64,000 nt of DNA from Rostratula benghalensis (Eukaryota; Chordata; Aves; Charadriiformes; Rostratulidae). The position numbers were made by a program, and so were the translations under genes. The notes beneath the pieces were generated by a model that searched no databases, was not told the DNA's origin, and worked only from the letters and a program-made list of their open reading frames with translations. The DNA lies in NCBI GenBank assembly GCA_013399305.1, contig VXAI01000035.1, positions 1,245,023 to 1,309,022 of the forward strand. Direction: 5' to 3'. Every line of letters begins with the position of its first letter. Position 1 is the stretch's first letter. Below are positions 36,311 through 49,278 of this stretch, piece after piece.

Positions 36311-36890
36311 GACATCCTGGCTTGTATTAGAAATAGCGTGACCAGCAGAAGTAGGGAGGTGATTGTCCCCCTGTACTCAGCACTGATGAGGCCACATCTT
36401 GAGTATGGTGTCCAGTTTTGGGCACCTCAACACAGGAGAGATGTCGAGGTGCTGGAGCGAGTGCAGAGGAGGGCAACGGAGTGGGTGAGGGGCCTGGAGA
36501 ATAAATCTGATGAAGACCGATTGAAGGAGCTGGGACTGTTTATTTGGAGGAAGAGGAAGCTGAGGGGAGACCTCATCCCTCTCTGCAACTACTTGAAAGG
36601 ACATTGTAGAGAGGTTGGTGCTTGTCTCTTCTCACAGGTCATTAGCGATAGAACAAGAGGGAATGGCTTCAAGCTGCACCAGGGTAGGTTTAGTCTGAAC
36701 ATTAGGAAAGAATTTTTCCCAGCAAGAGTGGTCAGACCCTGGAATAGGCTGCTGAGGGAGGTGGTTGAGTCCCCATCCCTGAATGTGTTTAAGAGTTGTT
36801 TAGGTGTGGTGTAGGGGAGAACTCTGTAGAGTGGGGCTGATGGTTGGACTCGATGATCCCAAGGCTCTTTTCCAACCTGAATGATTCTAT
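36311..36890 (+). mobile_element. CR1 LINE fragment with open ORF2 C-terminus, right half of a head-to-head pair
   Basis: This is a sense CR1 end of about 580 bp. The frame is open from 36311 to the stop at 36814 (about 167 codons). It shows [54 protein letters not shown]-like [20 protein letters not shown] and [17 protein letters not shown]. The region corresponds to ORF2 downstream of the reverse-transcriptase core, so it is inactive. The 3' end reads GGTTGGACTCGATGATCCC and ends GATTCTATG near 36890. Confidence 0.94.
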
Positions 36891-39800
36891 GTGTGTACTC
36901 CTGGGTTGTGGGTTGGTGTTTTGGGAGGCTGTTAGTGTGGCTGTGTAGCACAGGCAAGCCTTTGCCCTGGCTGTGAATGGGATGATTTCTTACAAAGGAT
37001 TCTTGGAACAACATTGTGTCCTCCTACCTCATCCATAACTGACCTCAATGAATGCAGCTGGGGAGCATGGGGAGACCCTTCTGGTGGTGGTTTCAGGAGT
37101 GGTAGGATGCCCTGCTTTGGGAAAACTGCAAAGTTGTCCAAAAGTACAGATAGCTCTTGCCTTCCCAAATATTAATGTTTCACAGCAGTCTCTTCTGCAA
37201 ATGTCAGGAGGAGCAGCTTTCTCTGGAGCGAGCTTGCTTTCAGTGTCTACCCCCATTTTAACAACTAGCAAACGTTGAACAGCTAATCTGTAATCTATAA
37301 TTACACCTCCGATTCTTTTTAGTTTAGTTAGAGGAGAAATTGTATAGTGAAAAGGATGATTTGGGGAGTGGAGTGAAATGAAATGAAGCATAATAAGTCT
37401 TTTGAGGTTAGCTATTAATTTCATTTTTAAATATAAAATTGCCATCAAAGTAATAAGTGGGTAATACTCGCACATCACAATAATGTGGGCTAGCATGCTG
37501 ATAACTAGGTGGAAGGCAAAAATATCAGTAATAGTTGACTGAATTAATCTTATTTTATATACCTTGTGTTGCCTCTATGGGTTATGCATTGAACTCTGAT
37601 CCAGAAAGTCACGTAAAGTGAATTAAATGCATCAGGGAAATTGGGCGTGCTCTGTACTTGGACATGGCTTAAATTTAATATTGATGTGGTTACCTGTGTG
37701 TGTTTAACATTTGCTCTATTTATGAGTGTAGGGGATATGTGTGGATTGCATTTTTATTTTTTTAAACTCTGAAGTGTCTCTTTAAAAATAATGTGTTATC
37801 AGCCCTTCTCAGTAAAAATGGATGTCGAGGAACACAGCCTCCACTGTTGTGAGCGTGTCAAAAAGATGGCAATGCTGGATAGACACCAGGGATCAAAACA
37901 AAAGCTACTTACAGACTTCTTTCTCTGTCTCGCCTATTTTTTTCCTCTCTTCTTGACTATAACTCAAGCCATGTATTATGTCTATACCTCTATATTTAAT
38001 TGCATTAAAGAAACCCCGAGGCTGTAAGGTTAAGCACTAAAATTCTAAGGAAGCACAGTCTCAAAGTTGCCTGTCTAAGCCTAATTTAACATTCCTTCAG
38101 GATATCTATTTTCATACAGTTTTTAATGAGCTGAGCTCAGATTGCTGTTTCCTGGAGACCTTTGCCCCGTTCAGTGAATGGAAGGACAGTGGTCAGGGGA
38201 GGTGCTCCGTTTGATGCCGATTTCTACACTTGACATCCAGGATGGAGCTGCCTGTTTTCTTTGCATGACACCCCAACCCAAAGGGTGAATGCACAGGTCT
38301 TCTGGTGCTCCCATCAACATCCAGATTCTTTACATTTTAGCAACATTATTTTCATATATACTTCTTTCTATTTTCTTCCTTAAAAAAAATCTAGTGACAG
38401 GTAGTTGTGTTTTGGGGTTTTTTTTGTTGGTTTTTTTGGTTGTGGGATTTGGGGGGTTTTTTTTGTTTTGTTTTAGAAGGATTTGAATGCTTTTAAGGTG
38501 GCAGTCTGATGAATAGCTTTTGCAACAGGGTCACATCATAGGGACGTGAAAGGAACTGGGAAATGCTTCTGGAAGAAGAAAATAGTCCCAATATCTACGC
38601 TGATAGTGTAGTGGTGATTCAGTGAAGGAGGACTGTTTCAGGTGAGAAGTAAATAAAGGCATAGAAATTGTAGGTGCTCAGGAATTACTCTGGGATGTTT
38701 TTTCAGCAAGTTAGCAAGAGGAACTTTCCATGGAGAAGTCTTGTTTTCAGCTAAGGCTCCATTAAGCGAACTTCCTTGGATCCAAGATAACATCTCAGGA
38801 AGAGCATCTTTGTGTCCCTTCCACTCCTAGGGACAGTGAAAGAGCTGAACCCCCTGCTGAACGTGGGGCATGATTCTGGGGGGAAGTCCCATAGCTCAGG
38901 TGGTTACCCTGGACCACTGTGGCATATATTTGTGTATCCCTGTTCTCTTTTCTTCCTTTTTTGTTTGCTTTTGCGGCTCCATTTTCTTTTTGGAGAGTAC
39001 CAGGACAGGAAAAATGTGAGCATTTTGAACATGGTTGTTATTCTTGAGCCAGTCTTAGCCTGAAGAAGGGAACAGTATGTTTGGAATGAATAGTCTGAAT
39101 GACTGGAAATCAGTGCAGGGCTTCAGAGGGGTGCAGGGAGAGCAGTATTCCGGAGAGATTATTTTGGTTGCCATTTCTGAACAAGTAAGAGATGACCAGG
39201 AGCGAGTGATGAGAAGAGACTGAAATCACAGCAGCTGAGAAGTTGGTTAAGATAGAGATGCTTAAGGTGGCCACAAGGTAGGAACAGAGAGGGATGAACT
39301 GTCTTTAATGGTAGTAAGAAGAGGTTTGTTAGGGGTCATCTAATTCTATTTGAAATGATGCTAAGGCTTGTACTTTGTGGTTTATCTGTATGTGCTTATG
39401 TTAAGGAGGCCCAAGATGATGCAGGTTTATCCTCTCTTTTTGCCAAGTCCTTCCTTACCAGGCACATGTAGGTGGTCCCATTAACTGCTAGACTACTTAC
39501 TTCAATGAAACAAACACAACTGAGGTGTTCAAAAATAGCCTGAAAGGAGCGCTAACAACATGAAAGCCCACTTTAATGCTGTTTTCTAGGTTCATGGGTG
39601 TGTTTTTTTGGTGTTTTGGTTTTTTTTTTAATGTAGACATATTTAAGAGATCAAAAAGGATCCTGGGGCTGGATCTTGTGAATGCAGTGAACTTACATTG
39701 TGTTTAGAAACATTTAGGATGTTGTATTAATCTCCATTATTCATTCATTTTAAATTATCTCCTAACCATTTTCAGGGACATGGTCATTTCAGCAAATAAA

Positions 39801-41621
39801 GATAAAGTAAATATATTTGAAAACCTAGCAGACTCTCTACAGTAATTCTTTAATTCAGTAATTCCTCATATTCTATTCAATGCATAAACTGCCAATGTAC
39901 TGAAAAGATTATGAAGATCACAGAGGAGGCTTAGTTTTCTTTTAATCTTTTGGTGGAGCCAATCATTTGGGGTGAACTGGCCATAGAGCAGTTGAATGCA
40001 GGTATTTTAGTGAGTGAAATTATTGTGCGTTGATAGGAAATAATTCATGTATTTATATAAAACTCCTCACTTCTTAAAACAAAAGCTAATTTAAAAAATA
40101 TACTTTGAGGGAAGATTTGACTCCTTTTCATAATGAAGCAATCAATGCACATTTCAAGATGCAATAAGACCTTTTCTAAATATACTTCAAAAAAGTAGTT
40201 TCTGTCATCAGATGATCATCTATTAAAATAATCTCTAATCTGAATTGATGACTCTTTGTTACTGGAGTCCAATTTTATTGTAAGACTTTTGCAGTGGAGG
40301 AGATTTTGAAGCCTCGTAATTTTTCAAAGTCAACTTTACAAGCTGTTTTTCACCTTCTCTTTGAAGTTCAGCTCCCAGGAAAGGTGTACCAACATTTAAT
40401 CTATTTTTACAGTGGGGTTTCTTCTTCCTGAGAAACTGTTACGTAGAGCTGTTGGCAAACACAAAATAGTTAAGACACTCAGAGCTACACCTTTGTGCAG
40501 AATTATCGGAGAGGTCTTCTCTGTTTTATTAAAAAAAAACACTGAATTTGTGTGCCTCATAGTAGACATTGTTTTCCACTGCTGAATTCTAGGGGAATGT
40601 GCTAGTTGGAGGTAGAGGGGGAGGAAAGATACCAAAGGCACATCTCTTACTGTTGGGGGTTTTTTTCAGCGAGGCGGTGCTATCTTGAGAAACATGAAAC
40701 TCATGTGAATTTACTGACCATCAGATGAACTCAGTGAGGTCAGCATTACATATTGTGTTCTTTCTTTGTGCTACCTTCCATACGGTGTATCTTCAGCAGA
40801 TACAGCTGAACCATTACAGCATCATCTTTTGCTAATGCCCTATAACCTCTGCAGGCCAGATTTTGTCATTCCTATTACCACACACTAATTATATCCAAAC
40901 ACAAGTGGGTTTTTTTTATTTTTCAAAGCAGATGATGTTTGGAGGAGACTGAATTCTCTAAGGTTAGTAATGAAATTTCCATTTGAAGTAACCTAGTTCA
41001 AAGGGAAAAAATTCCCCTTTAGGTTTAGACCAAGGGTTCTAAAAGCCTGAGATGTGAAAATAAAGAGGCACTAGCTATAAATACCTTTCAAATTATGTCT
41101 CTTTAGACTTGCTGAAATGTGTGGTTAAGCTTCTTGCTGCTTTAAAATATTCAAGGTTATTGGCCTGCATTAAACTCAAACCCCTTTAAGTACTGTTTTT
41201 TTCACCCAAGTTATTCAGAACAGACAAGCTGAAAGAGTTAGAAACGGTTGTCTGTGAGGGGGAAAAAACAGATTTGTGAGGTGGAACCGGGTATTTTCTC
41301 CTAAAAATTAATACATTTTAATTTTTTCACACACAAGTGAACGATTTTCATTGCCAATAGTAGGTGTGTAACAGAACCAGTTCCCTATTGCCAGTACTGC
41401 TCATGTCAGCTAAGGATCTCTGGATATGGGTATTTAGTCAGCCAGACTTTCATGTCTAAGAAACATTAATATGCTTACGCTGGTGTGACCAAGGCAAAAT
41501 ATTTAGAGTACACTACTTTTCCAAGTCCCTTTGGCCGGTATTTGGAGTAGGATTTTCATTTGATCTGTTCTGTGTGATGTGCTTGGAGGACTGAGATTTC
41601 ATATTCAATATATTGAATCTA
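36891..41621. other. DAB1 intron, unique sequence
   Basis: No exon or mobile element recognised. It contains the G/T tract at 38400-38476 and a GTGTTTTTTTGGTGTTTTGG patch near 39598. Confidence 0.55.
38400..38476. repeat. G/T-only low-complexity tract
   Basis: About 75 nt composed almost entirely of G and T on the + strand, with GGGG and GGGGGG runs separated by T runs. It is simple sequence with strong strand asymmetry. Confidence 0.8.
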
Positions 41622-42000
41622 TTCACAGAATCACAGAATATCAGGGATTGGAACGGACCTCAAAAGATCATCCAGTCCAATCTCCCTGCCAGAGTAGGAA
41701 CACCCAGAGCAGGTCACACAGGGACATGTTCAGGCTGGTTTTGAATGTCTCCAGAGAAGGAGACTTCACAACCTCTCTGGGCAGCCCGTTCCAGTGCACC
41801 GTCACCCTCACCATGAAGAAGTTTTTCCTCGTATTTAAGTGGAACCTCTTGTATTCCAGCTTGCACCCATTGCCCCTTGTCCTATCATTGCCTGTCACTG
41901 AGAAGAGCCTGTGACACTCTCCATATTTATAAACAATAATGAGATCACCCCTCAGTCTCCTCTTTTCCAAGCTAAAGAGACCCAGCTCCCTCAGTCTTTC
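41622..42000 (-). mobile_element. CR1 LINE fragment, 3' ~380 bp
   Basis: The minus-strand CR1 end begins with TTCACAGAATCACAGAATAT, then CAGGGATTGGAACGGACC and CATCCAGTCCAATCTCCCTG. It is closely related to the copy at 1971-2645, and the long block around the TGTCTCCAGAGAAGGAGAC motif is shared. The complement of 41668-41970 keeps an open ORF2 end ([39 protein letters not shown]) with a small deletion in the ECH/LFSV area. It breaks off after the CTCCCTCAGTCTTTC block. Confidence 0.94.
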
Positions 42001-44993
42001 AGACTGAATTCATCAGAATTTCATTTAGAGGTATTAACTTACCAGTTTACTTACCTCAAGCCTAGCAGTAGTCTTAATTTAATTCTTAGTCGCAGTTGTA
42101 GGGGGAAAGACTTTTTTTTCAAGGAAATGTCAACTTCGGGATTCGACGGAGTCCATCTAGAACAGCCTTGTCCCAGTGTATGCACAGATGGGTCAGTTCT
42201 AGCCGGTGATGGTGACTGTATTCCTCCAAATTAGAAAGGGAACCGGATCGCAGCTGGCCTGAATCTTGTTCAGCTTGTATTAAGCTGAAGTCCTAGATTC
42301 ATGATATGATTGGAGATAGCTCTTTCTGCTCCCTTTTTTGTAAATCTTGTGGCATACGCATAAGCGGTGTTAAAGCTGTGCCAAAGATTGTGCCAAAAGT
42401 GTTGAGTAACTGTGAGCATATCGAGCCATCAAAGGCTGCAGATTTTTATTTCATGTATAAGATTGAGGTGTGGCTATAGCTTCATGTGACTCTTCTTTAA
42501 TGTACTTAACCTTTGTACCCAAAGCATTTTTATTCATGTTGCTGGTAAGTACAAAAGGAGATTGGAGCAGCATGCCATTGCAAAACTCTGCAAATGCTGT
42601 AATTGTGGTATTAACCTACTTCAAAGCCTTGGGAGCACGCTCACTTTGTGAGGGTAGTAAGTTTGTTTTCATCACTCCCAGTTCCCTGACAGGTTTTGAA
42701 ACCAACTCATGTTCCTTTTATTTGTGTCTTGAATTAGAAGGCTACATTGGAAATGATTGTTCCATCTTACCAATTAGAAGAGTAAGGATCTCTTACACAT
42801 TTTTGTGCCTGCATGAGAAGGTAGAGCCTGGACTGTTGTTTTAGGAAAAGGAATTAACTGCTTGGTACATCTCCAAATAATTTGCCAGTCAACTCTGGGT
42901 TCCGGCTTACAACAGTGTATAGTCATTACAAGCAGAGCCCTTGCAGCTCTTCAGGCACAAGAATTGAGTATAAAATGCTCATGTGCGCTGTGTACAGTTT
43001 TTATGGTTACCGTGTCAAAAGATTCTGTGTATCTAAAACAAACTTGGCTGTTTAGATAGAGACCCAGGTGCAGAAATCTAAATAAGGTCAGGTTTGTAGC
43101 CAACTGTGCACAACCTTGTGCCTCTTTCCAGCTCCTACAGCCTGCAAGTGAAATTCAGCTTTCCAGATTCGCTGGTGTGGTTCTGGGACTACAGCCCTGT
43201 TAACATGAGAGAATGTTCAGAGGAAATCATGTTCAGCAGCTCATTCAATAAAATCTTAGTTGACCCCCAAATGGAGCCTTCAAAAGACAGGAGATTAAGA
43301 AGGGGGGAGGAATAGATGAATAGAATTGCTCTAAATGCAGGAAATAATCTGGAACCGCAGCTTTTTCAAAATTTATTGAACAAAATGGTAATCTTTAGAA
43401 AGGCCATATTTATCATTTGAGGATCAACTTTCATGTTCTCTTCCCTCTCTGTTTTCCCTGATATAGCAAAGCTCTTGGTGCAGGTTTAGATGGAGATGAT
43501 CACTGGAACTCCAGGGAATCAGGATGTGGCAGGGAAGGGACCTGCAATGAAGGGGCAGGGGGACATCAGTGGTGGTATCACAGTGGAGCTTCTTTGTTGT
43601 AGCTGCAACTTCAAGACATCGGCCACTGTCCACTGTCTGGAAGAGTAGAGACCAGTAATACTGGGAAACTGAAGAAATGCAGACATAAAATATTAATGAC
43701 TGAGGGCCCAAACCCGATTAAGATGTATCCTGATGTTGATTCAGAGTCATGGTTTATTGTAGGCATCTCACCACTCCTTCAGTATTCTTGCTTTCTTGTG
43801 AGCTTTCTCCTGTATTATCCCTCAAAAGTGTCAAGGATAAACCACCTGTGGGTGGCCCTGAACCCATACTACCTCTCAGACCTTGAATGATCACATTGCT
43901 TTCCTGCTCCATCTCTCCCTATGGTAGATGCTACCAGTTGGGTTGACCCTTTATCCGTGAACCAGCTACTCCTTAGGTTTGTGCTGCAAAGTGGGACAAA
44001 GACCAGGCAGGTGTCTTACCTGGAGAAGTTCTTGGCTGAAAGCAGCCCTGCTAGAAGGCATGGCTCACTTGCAGCCTAGTGATGGGGCTCAGTAGGTGAC
44101 ACAGGAGAGGTATGTGGTCTCTTCTGTTCATGGCTTTTGCCATTAATCCAGTTTATCCATTTTCACCAGCCATCATGCCTGTACCAGCTCCACCTTCCTC
44201 AATACATGGTCATGGCACTGCATCTCCGGTGTGTCTTGGCTCCCACCCTCTCTTTTTAAGGAGACATTTCTAGATAAATCCATCTCAGCTTTACTTGCAG
44301 TTAAGTTTCAGTGAAATTGAAACAACAGCCAGTTTTCTAGTTTTAAGCCCTCTCATAATAATAGCAAGTTGGCAGCAACAGTGAAAACGGGAAAATTCAT
44401 GCCTTTGCAGCTAAACATTTTGTTCTGAACAGTATTTTAATTACAGAATGTCACTTCATGATAAATGAAACTTTCTTATTCTGGCTGGTTTCAATTAAGT
44501 TTTGTTTTAAGAAGGAAGAATAGGTTTTAATAAGGCTCAAAATACATGAAAGTATTTCATTTTGATTTTGGTGGAAGAAAGAGGATTTCAATACTGAATC
44601 AGTATTGCATAACTGGAAGTTGCCTTGGGTGTGTGCCTCAGTTTCTTGCTCTCCAGGTTGCTCCTTTTACTGGCCAGGGTCACCACTGGCTCCAGTGGGT
44701 GTTACCATTGAAGTGCTGCATCCCACATGGTAGCAGGCAAACCAGCCTTGTGCTTCTGATTCCTCTGGACTTAGAATTTTATGGAATTAGGCACACAAAC
44801 ATGGACTCACTTAATAATTAAGGATTTTGGCTTAATGGAAGAAACTGCTTGCAGGATCTCCTGAAATTCCAACAGTTTCAGCAAAAAGATTACTGTTTTG
44901 TAATAATGAGTGATAACTTCAGATGCGTAGGAAAGTGGGAGGGTCTAGAAAAGCTGGGGAGGGACTCTTGATCAGGGAAGGGAGCCATGGAAA
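42001..44993. other. DAB1 intron, unique sequence
   Basis: No repeat or exon recognised. The 124-codon open frame at 42470-42844 has no family motif and no convincing flanking splice sites. Confidence 0.55.
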
Positions 44994-45258
44994 CCATAGA
45001 AATGCAAGGTTGGAAAGGATCTACAAGATCATCTAGTCCAACTGTCCTCCTGTCACCAATACTACCCACTAAGCTACTAAATCATATCTCGTAGCACCTC
45101 GTCCAGATGCTTCTTGAACGCTGTCAGGGACGGTGACTCCACCACCTCCCTGGGCAGGCCATTCCAGTGCCTGACCACTCTTTGGAAGAAAAAGTTTTTC
45201 CTGACACCTAATCTAAATCTTCCCTGGCCCAATTTGTGGCCATTCCCTTGAGTCCTCG
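44994..45258 (-). mobile_element. CR1 LINE fragment, left half of the second head-to-head pair
   Basis: This is the complement of a CR1 3' end: CCATAGAAATGCAAGGTTGG, GATCATCTAGTCCAACTG, CTCGTCCAGATGCTTCTTG, CACCTCCCTGGGCAGGCC, AAGTTTTTCCTGACACC. It is fairly diverged and of another subfamily than the + strand copy that follows at once. The 5'-truncated end is near 45258, within about 12 bp of the next CR1. Confidence 0.9.
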
Positions 45259-45269
45259 AGGGGAAGTGT

Positions 45270-45518
45270 TTTTAAACTGAAAGAGGGGAGATTTAGCTGA
45301 GATCTTGGGAAGAAATTATTTCCTGTGAGGGTGGTGAGACACTGGAACAGGTTGGCCAGAGAAGCTGTGGCTGCCCCATCCCTGGAAGTGTTCAAGGCCA
45401 GGCTGGAGGGGGCTTTGAGCAACCTGCTCTGGTGGGAGGTGTCCCTGCCCACTGCAAGGGGCTGGGACTCCATGGTCTTTAATGTCCCTTCCAACCCAAA
45501 CCATTCTGTGATTCTACG
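45270..45518 (+). mobile_element. CR1 LINE fragment, right half of the second head-to-head pair
   Basis: The sense-strand CR1 end of about 250 bp begins TTTAAACTGAAAGAGGGGAG and continues through CTGGAACAGGTTGGCCAGAG, CCCCATCCCTGGAAGTGTTC, GGCTTTGAGCAACCTGCTC and AATGTCCCTTCCAACCC, to the tail CCATTCTGTGATTCTACG. In the frame read from 45325 it encodes the usual RVVRHWNRLAREAV and SPSLEV-like PSLEVFKARLEGALSNLL. Confidence 0.93.
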
Positions 45519-48500
45519 GTGAAGCAATCAGAGATTTCTTGACTAGGTTTCTCCGTGAGGAGCAGTGTGAATCACCAGGAGGTGACACACCAGCACAAGA
45601 GCAGCTTGAACTTTCTTCTTGGTGACTCGAATGAGTGCATGGGAAAACAATTACAGCTTCCTTTGCACTCTCCTTTGGGAGAGTGAGTTACCAACACAGC
45701 AGTGTAGGTCAGCTTGGGCAGGGATGCACTGACGTATTGTTCAGACAGTATTCTTGACAGCTTCCATTTGTTTTTCCAGTTAAGTGGAAAATCTAACCTG
45801 CAAATTGGAAACGTTTAGTGAAATAAACACATTTTAAATAAGTAAAAACCTGCCTGAAATAAGCAAGAATCTTTGCCTCTCTAGGGTAAGTTTGGGCTTG
45901 AAAGATAAAGCTCTCTGCTGATAGTTAGATTTTACTTTGTTGAATAACCACGATGCTGTGAAATCACAGTTTTAAATTGACTTTTTAGGTAGTGGATTCA
46001 TCAGAAGACAGTTTGCTAAATATATGCTGTTTGAATCCTGTCCGAAGGGCTGTATTGTTCATTAAGCTCCAGGATGAATCTTTGGTGAGATTTCATGTAA
46101 GCAAGAAACCTACCACAAAATGTTTACACTCTTGTGGGAAACTAAGGTGAGAGAATTAATTTTTTAGTTTTCTGGAGCTATCCAACTTAAGACAAATTTG
46201 CTTTGGAGGCTGAAATGGGAACTAATGCAGAAGTTTTGCACATTTAATGTGGTGGGCTGATCTTTCTGTTGCTCCAAACCAGACCTGCTGAAATCAGTGC
46301 AGACTATTTTCCCAGAAGTTACCACGCTAAGACGGTATTTTAAATAGTATCTCCTGCTGGCTGAAAACAGACTTCTTCAATATGCTTGTTTTCCTAGAAT
46401 ATATGTTTTGAAAGGGACTGTGTGTATTTTTATATGTTTTTAAGACTGTAAGATAAAATCTTGTTTGCTTTTCAAGATGGGCCAATCCATCCTAATTTGG
46501 CTTAGCTGAAATGGGTAAGAACTGTTAACACCGTGGAAAAACAAGTCTAGAAAGGTTTCCTGCTACTGCTGATGTGCCTGGTTTGTTTATTATTGTTTCT
46601 ATCTGTTGTAGTTTTCTTTTGGAATAATTGGCCACTAAATTGAGATTTATAAGGTTTTGTTGGAGTAAGAAAGTGGATAATTACAGAAAATAAGCAAAAG
46701 TTTGGGTTTTAACTCTTTTATTGAAATGCACCATAAGACACTAATATGTGCCAGTTATAACGTAGGTTGTGGTGCATCAAGAAATGCTAGGTTCCTTGTG
46801 GGTTTATTAGTTTCCTCATGAAACTTAATTTTTGTGCTTTGGGAATGGTTTCTTGAAGCCATTACCCAACACATAATTGTATTCCTCGTGATGTGGACAA
46901 ATTCTTCAGTCTTCCATGCTCATTTTGGAAAGTTCCTGGAGAAAGGAAAAAAAAAAAAAAAATTACGGCAATATGACTACTGGCACAAGGCAGGTGGTTT
47001 TCTGGAAAGCTTTTTAAATTCAAGCTTGGAAGATTTTGGAGGTGCCTGGTTCCTGTGCAGGGGTTGGCTGAGAGATTGGCAGTATCCTTAGGCAAGATGC
47101 TAGGATGTGCTCGTGGCTGTTGCTGCCTAAAAAGCTATTTAGGGATTTACAGTTCAAAATAAGCATTTAAACATTACTAGTAAATTCATAGGCAACAAGT
47201 AAAAGAGTTTTAATAAAAAAAAAGTTGTGAGCAGTGTCTGTCTGTTCGTGTGTGAGTGGTCTGATGGTGTTCCTTGGGGCAGGGGCCATGGCAGTGATTT
47301 CAGGGACTCCCAGGTGTCTGTCCATGGCACAACGTTTTGATAAAAGAAAATTTGAAAAAATAGCACTATCCTCAAGGTGAAGGCTGCTTTCTTGGGGTTT
47401 TTTTGGTTGGTTTTTTTTTTTTATTTTCTTCTACTCAGCTAGACAACAAACCCACAAAATGTAGCAGTGTGGACAAAGCCTCAAATTGGCTAAAAGCCTT
47501 AAATTCTACTTATTGCTGGCTGCTGGGCAGTGCATCAGCCACATCCAGGCTCTTAATGGAGCGCTCTGGTAAGGGAGTATGATTTTCTCTCTAAGATACC
47601 TGAAATAAAGCTAGATCTTCAGGGAAGAAAGGTTTTAAATAGCTTGTCATTGCGAATGGATTTTGGTCCCCAGCTATGGGAATAAACACATCTGACTCCG
47701 GGTCTGTTGCTTACAGAGTCATGCAAAATACTTTGGGGGAAATAAATAAATATCAGTGATTTCTCTCCTTATCTTTTAAATGGAAGTAAACACAATACAA
47801 GGTCTGTCTGGTTTTCGGAATGGTCAACGTGATGGGGGTTGTACACGTGGCAATTTAATGCTGTGACAAATCTTATGGCACTAAGAGAGATGTGGCAAAC
47901 CCCATGTTGGGAGGGGGCTGGAAGAGGAGCGGGTGAATATTTAACACCACGTAGCTGCTAAGCATCCAGATTCTTTACTTTATTTTTTAGAATCAAAAGG
48001 CAGAGATATTATGGCGTGCAAGTAAATTTGGAATTTCTCTAAATTTTTCACAGAAACAGAATGGAATTAGTAGTGAGGAGAACGGAAAAGCTGCTTCAGA
48101 TATCAGATTGCTATTAAACTTGGTGCTTTGTAAATACTGCTTGCTCTGTGTTGGCTCGAGTTTGTCACTGTCTTGTAACATGACCATATTCACTAAAACA
48201 AAGCTTTATTTCTCTTTTTTTAGACCCATTTTTCCCCCCTCAGCCTCTGATAAAGCCATACATCTTACTGTTAACATGTAGAAGCCTGTAAATATTTTCA
48301 TCTCCCACAGGTAAAATATGCAGTGTGAGATAATTAAAATAAAAAAATATTCACCGTATTTCGTAACCATTTTTTTTCCTCCATCATTTGGCAGCGCGTT
48401 CTTTGGATGTTCCTAATGAATGCAGCCTGTGGTATGGCAGCAGAAGCTGATCTCTTTCCAGTTTCCCTTTATGAGTTAACAAAGAGAGAAAAGTAGCAAA

Positions 48501-49278
48501 AATGTGTTGATGGCATTGGAGAAAATGACAGGCGGCTTCAGGGGCCCGTGTTGCATCCGCAGAGCTCTGAAGCTGTCGGTGTGCCTTAAAACACACTTTG
48601 GACTCTGCTTGTAGGAAATGGAGTATTCTGCCCAAGGCAGATAAAAAAGATATTGGGATTTGGACAACTTTTGAAAAAGAACTTTGGCAGAAAATCCTCT
48701 TTTTTTTTTTTTTTTTTTTTCCTTTTTTTTCCAAAAGGCACGCAGAAATCGCTTGTTTTCTGGGGTTTCTTTTTTATTTTTCTTCCACGTCTCTTCAGCT
48801 GTGTGGCAGATTTAGGCTATATCATGCTTGAGTTTTAAGGAATTTCTGACAGTTTCATATTTGTGACTTGTCTTCCCTTGGGGAAAGCAGTCATGCTGAA
48901 TTGGAAGTAGACGTACTAGCTGATCTGTAATTCCAGGTATTTACTGAAACTATTTACAAATATTATTGGAGGGTATCAAGGACTTTTAGTGGTGCGTTTT
49001 TCCTTAAGTGAGTGACTGCTTTGAAAACACCTACTTAAATTTCTCATTTTATACTTCACATCCCTCTGCAGAAATCTCCTCTGCTCCCTCGGTGCCCTGG
49101 CTTACAGACAGGATGGTCGGTCACCTTCTCTTTTTGAGTGTTATTTTTTTGCTTTGTGAGTTGGCTGTTTATAGGCAGGAGTTTGCGTTTTCAAACTGAG
49201 ACTACGAGGCTAGTTATATATTTGTTCTTGATGGAATGAAGCACCTGCTATTGTCTCCCATAACATCGTGGGTTAGAT
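45519..49278. other. DAB1 intron, unique sequence
   Basis: Unique AT-rich DNA with an A run of 16 at 46947-46962, a T run at 47411-47422 and the pyrimidine tract at 48700-48732. No exon recognised. Confidence 0.55.
48700..48732. repeat. Poly(T)/pyrimidine tract
   Basis: 21 T, then CC, then 8 T and CC. It is a long pyrimidine tract on the sense strand of the downstream intron. The lysine-rich (complement) and phenylalanine-rich (+ strand) open frames across it are artefacts of this run. Confidence 0.88.

Noticed and set aside
36311..36814. A gene for a reverse-transcriptase-like protein
   Set aside because: It is the C-terminal piece of CR1 ORF2, truncated upstream and without the catalytic core, so it is a transposon remnant, not a host gene.
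42470..42844. 124-codon open frame in the downstream intron
   Set aside because: Not similar to any DAB1 segment or other family I know, and no supported splice junctions.
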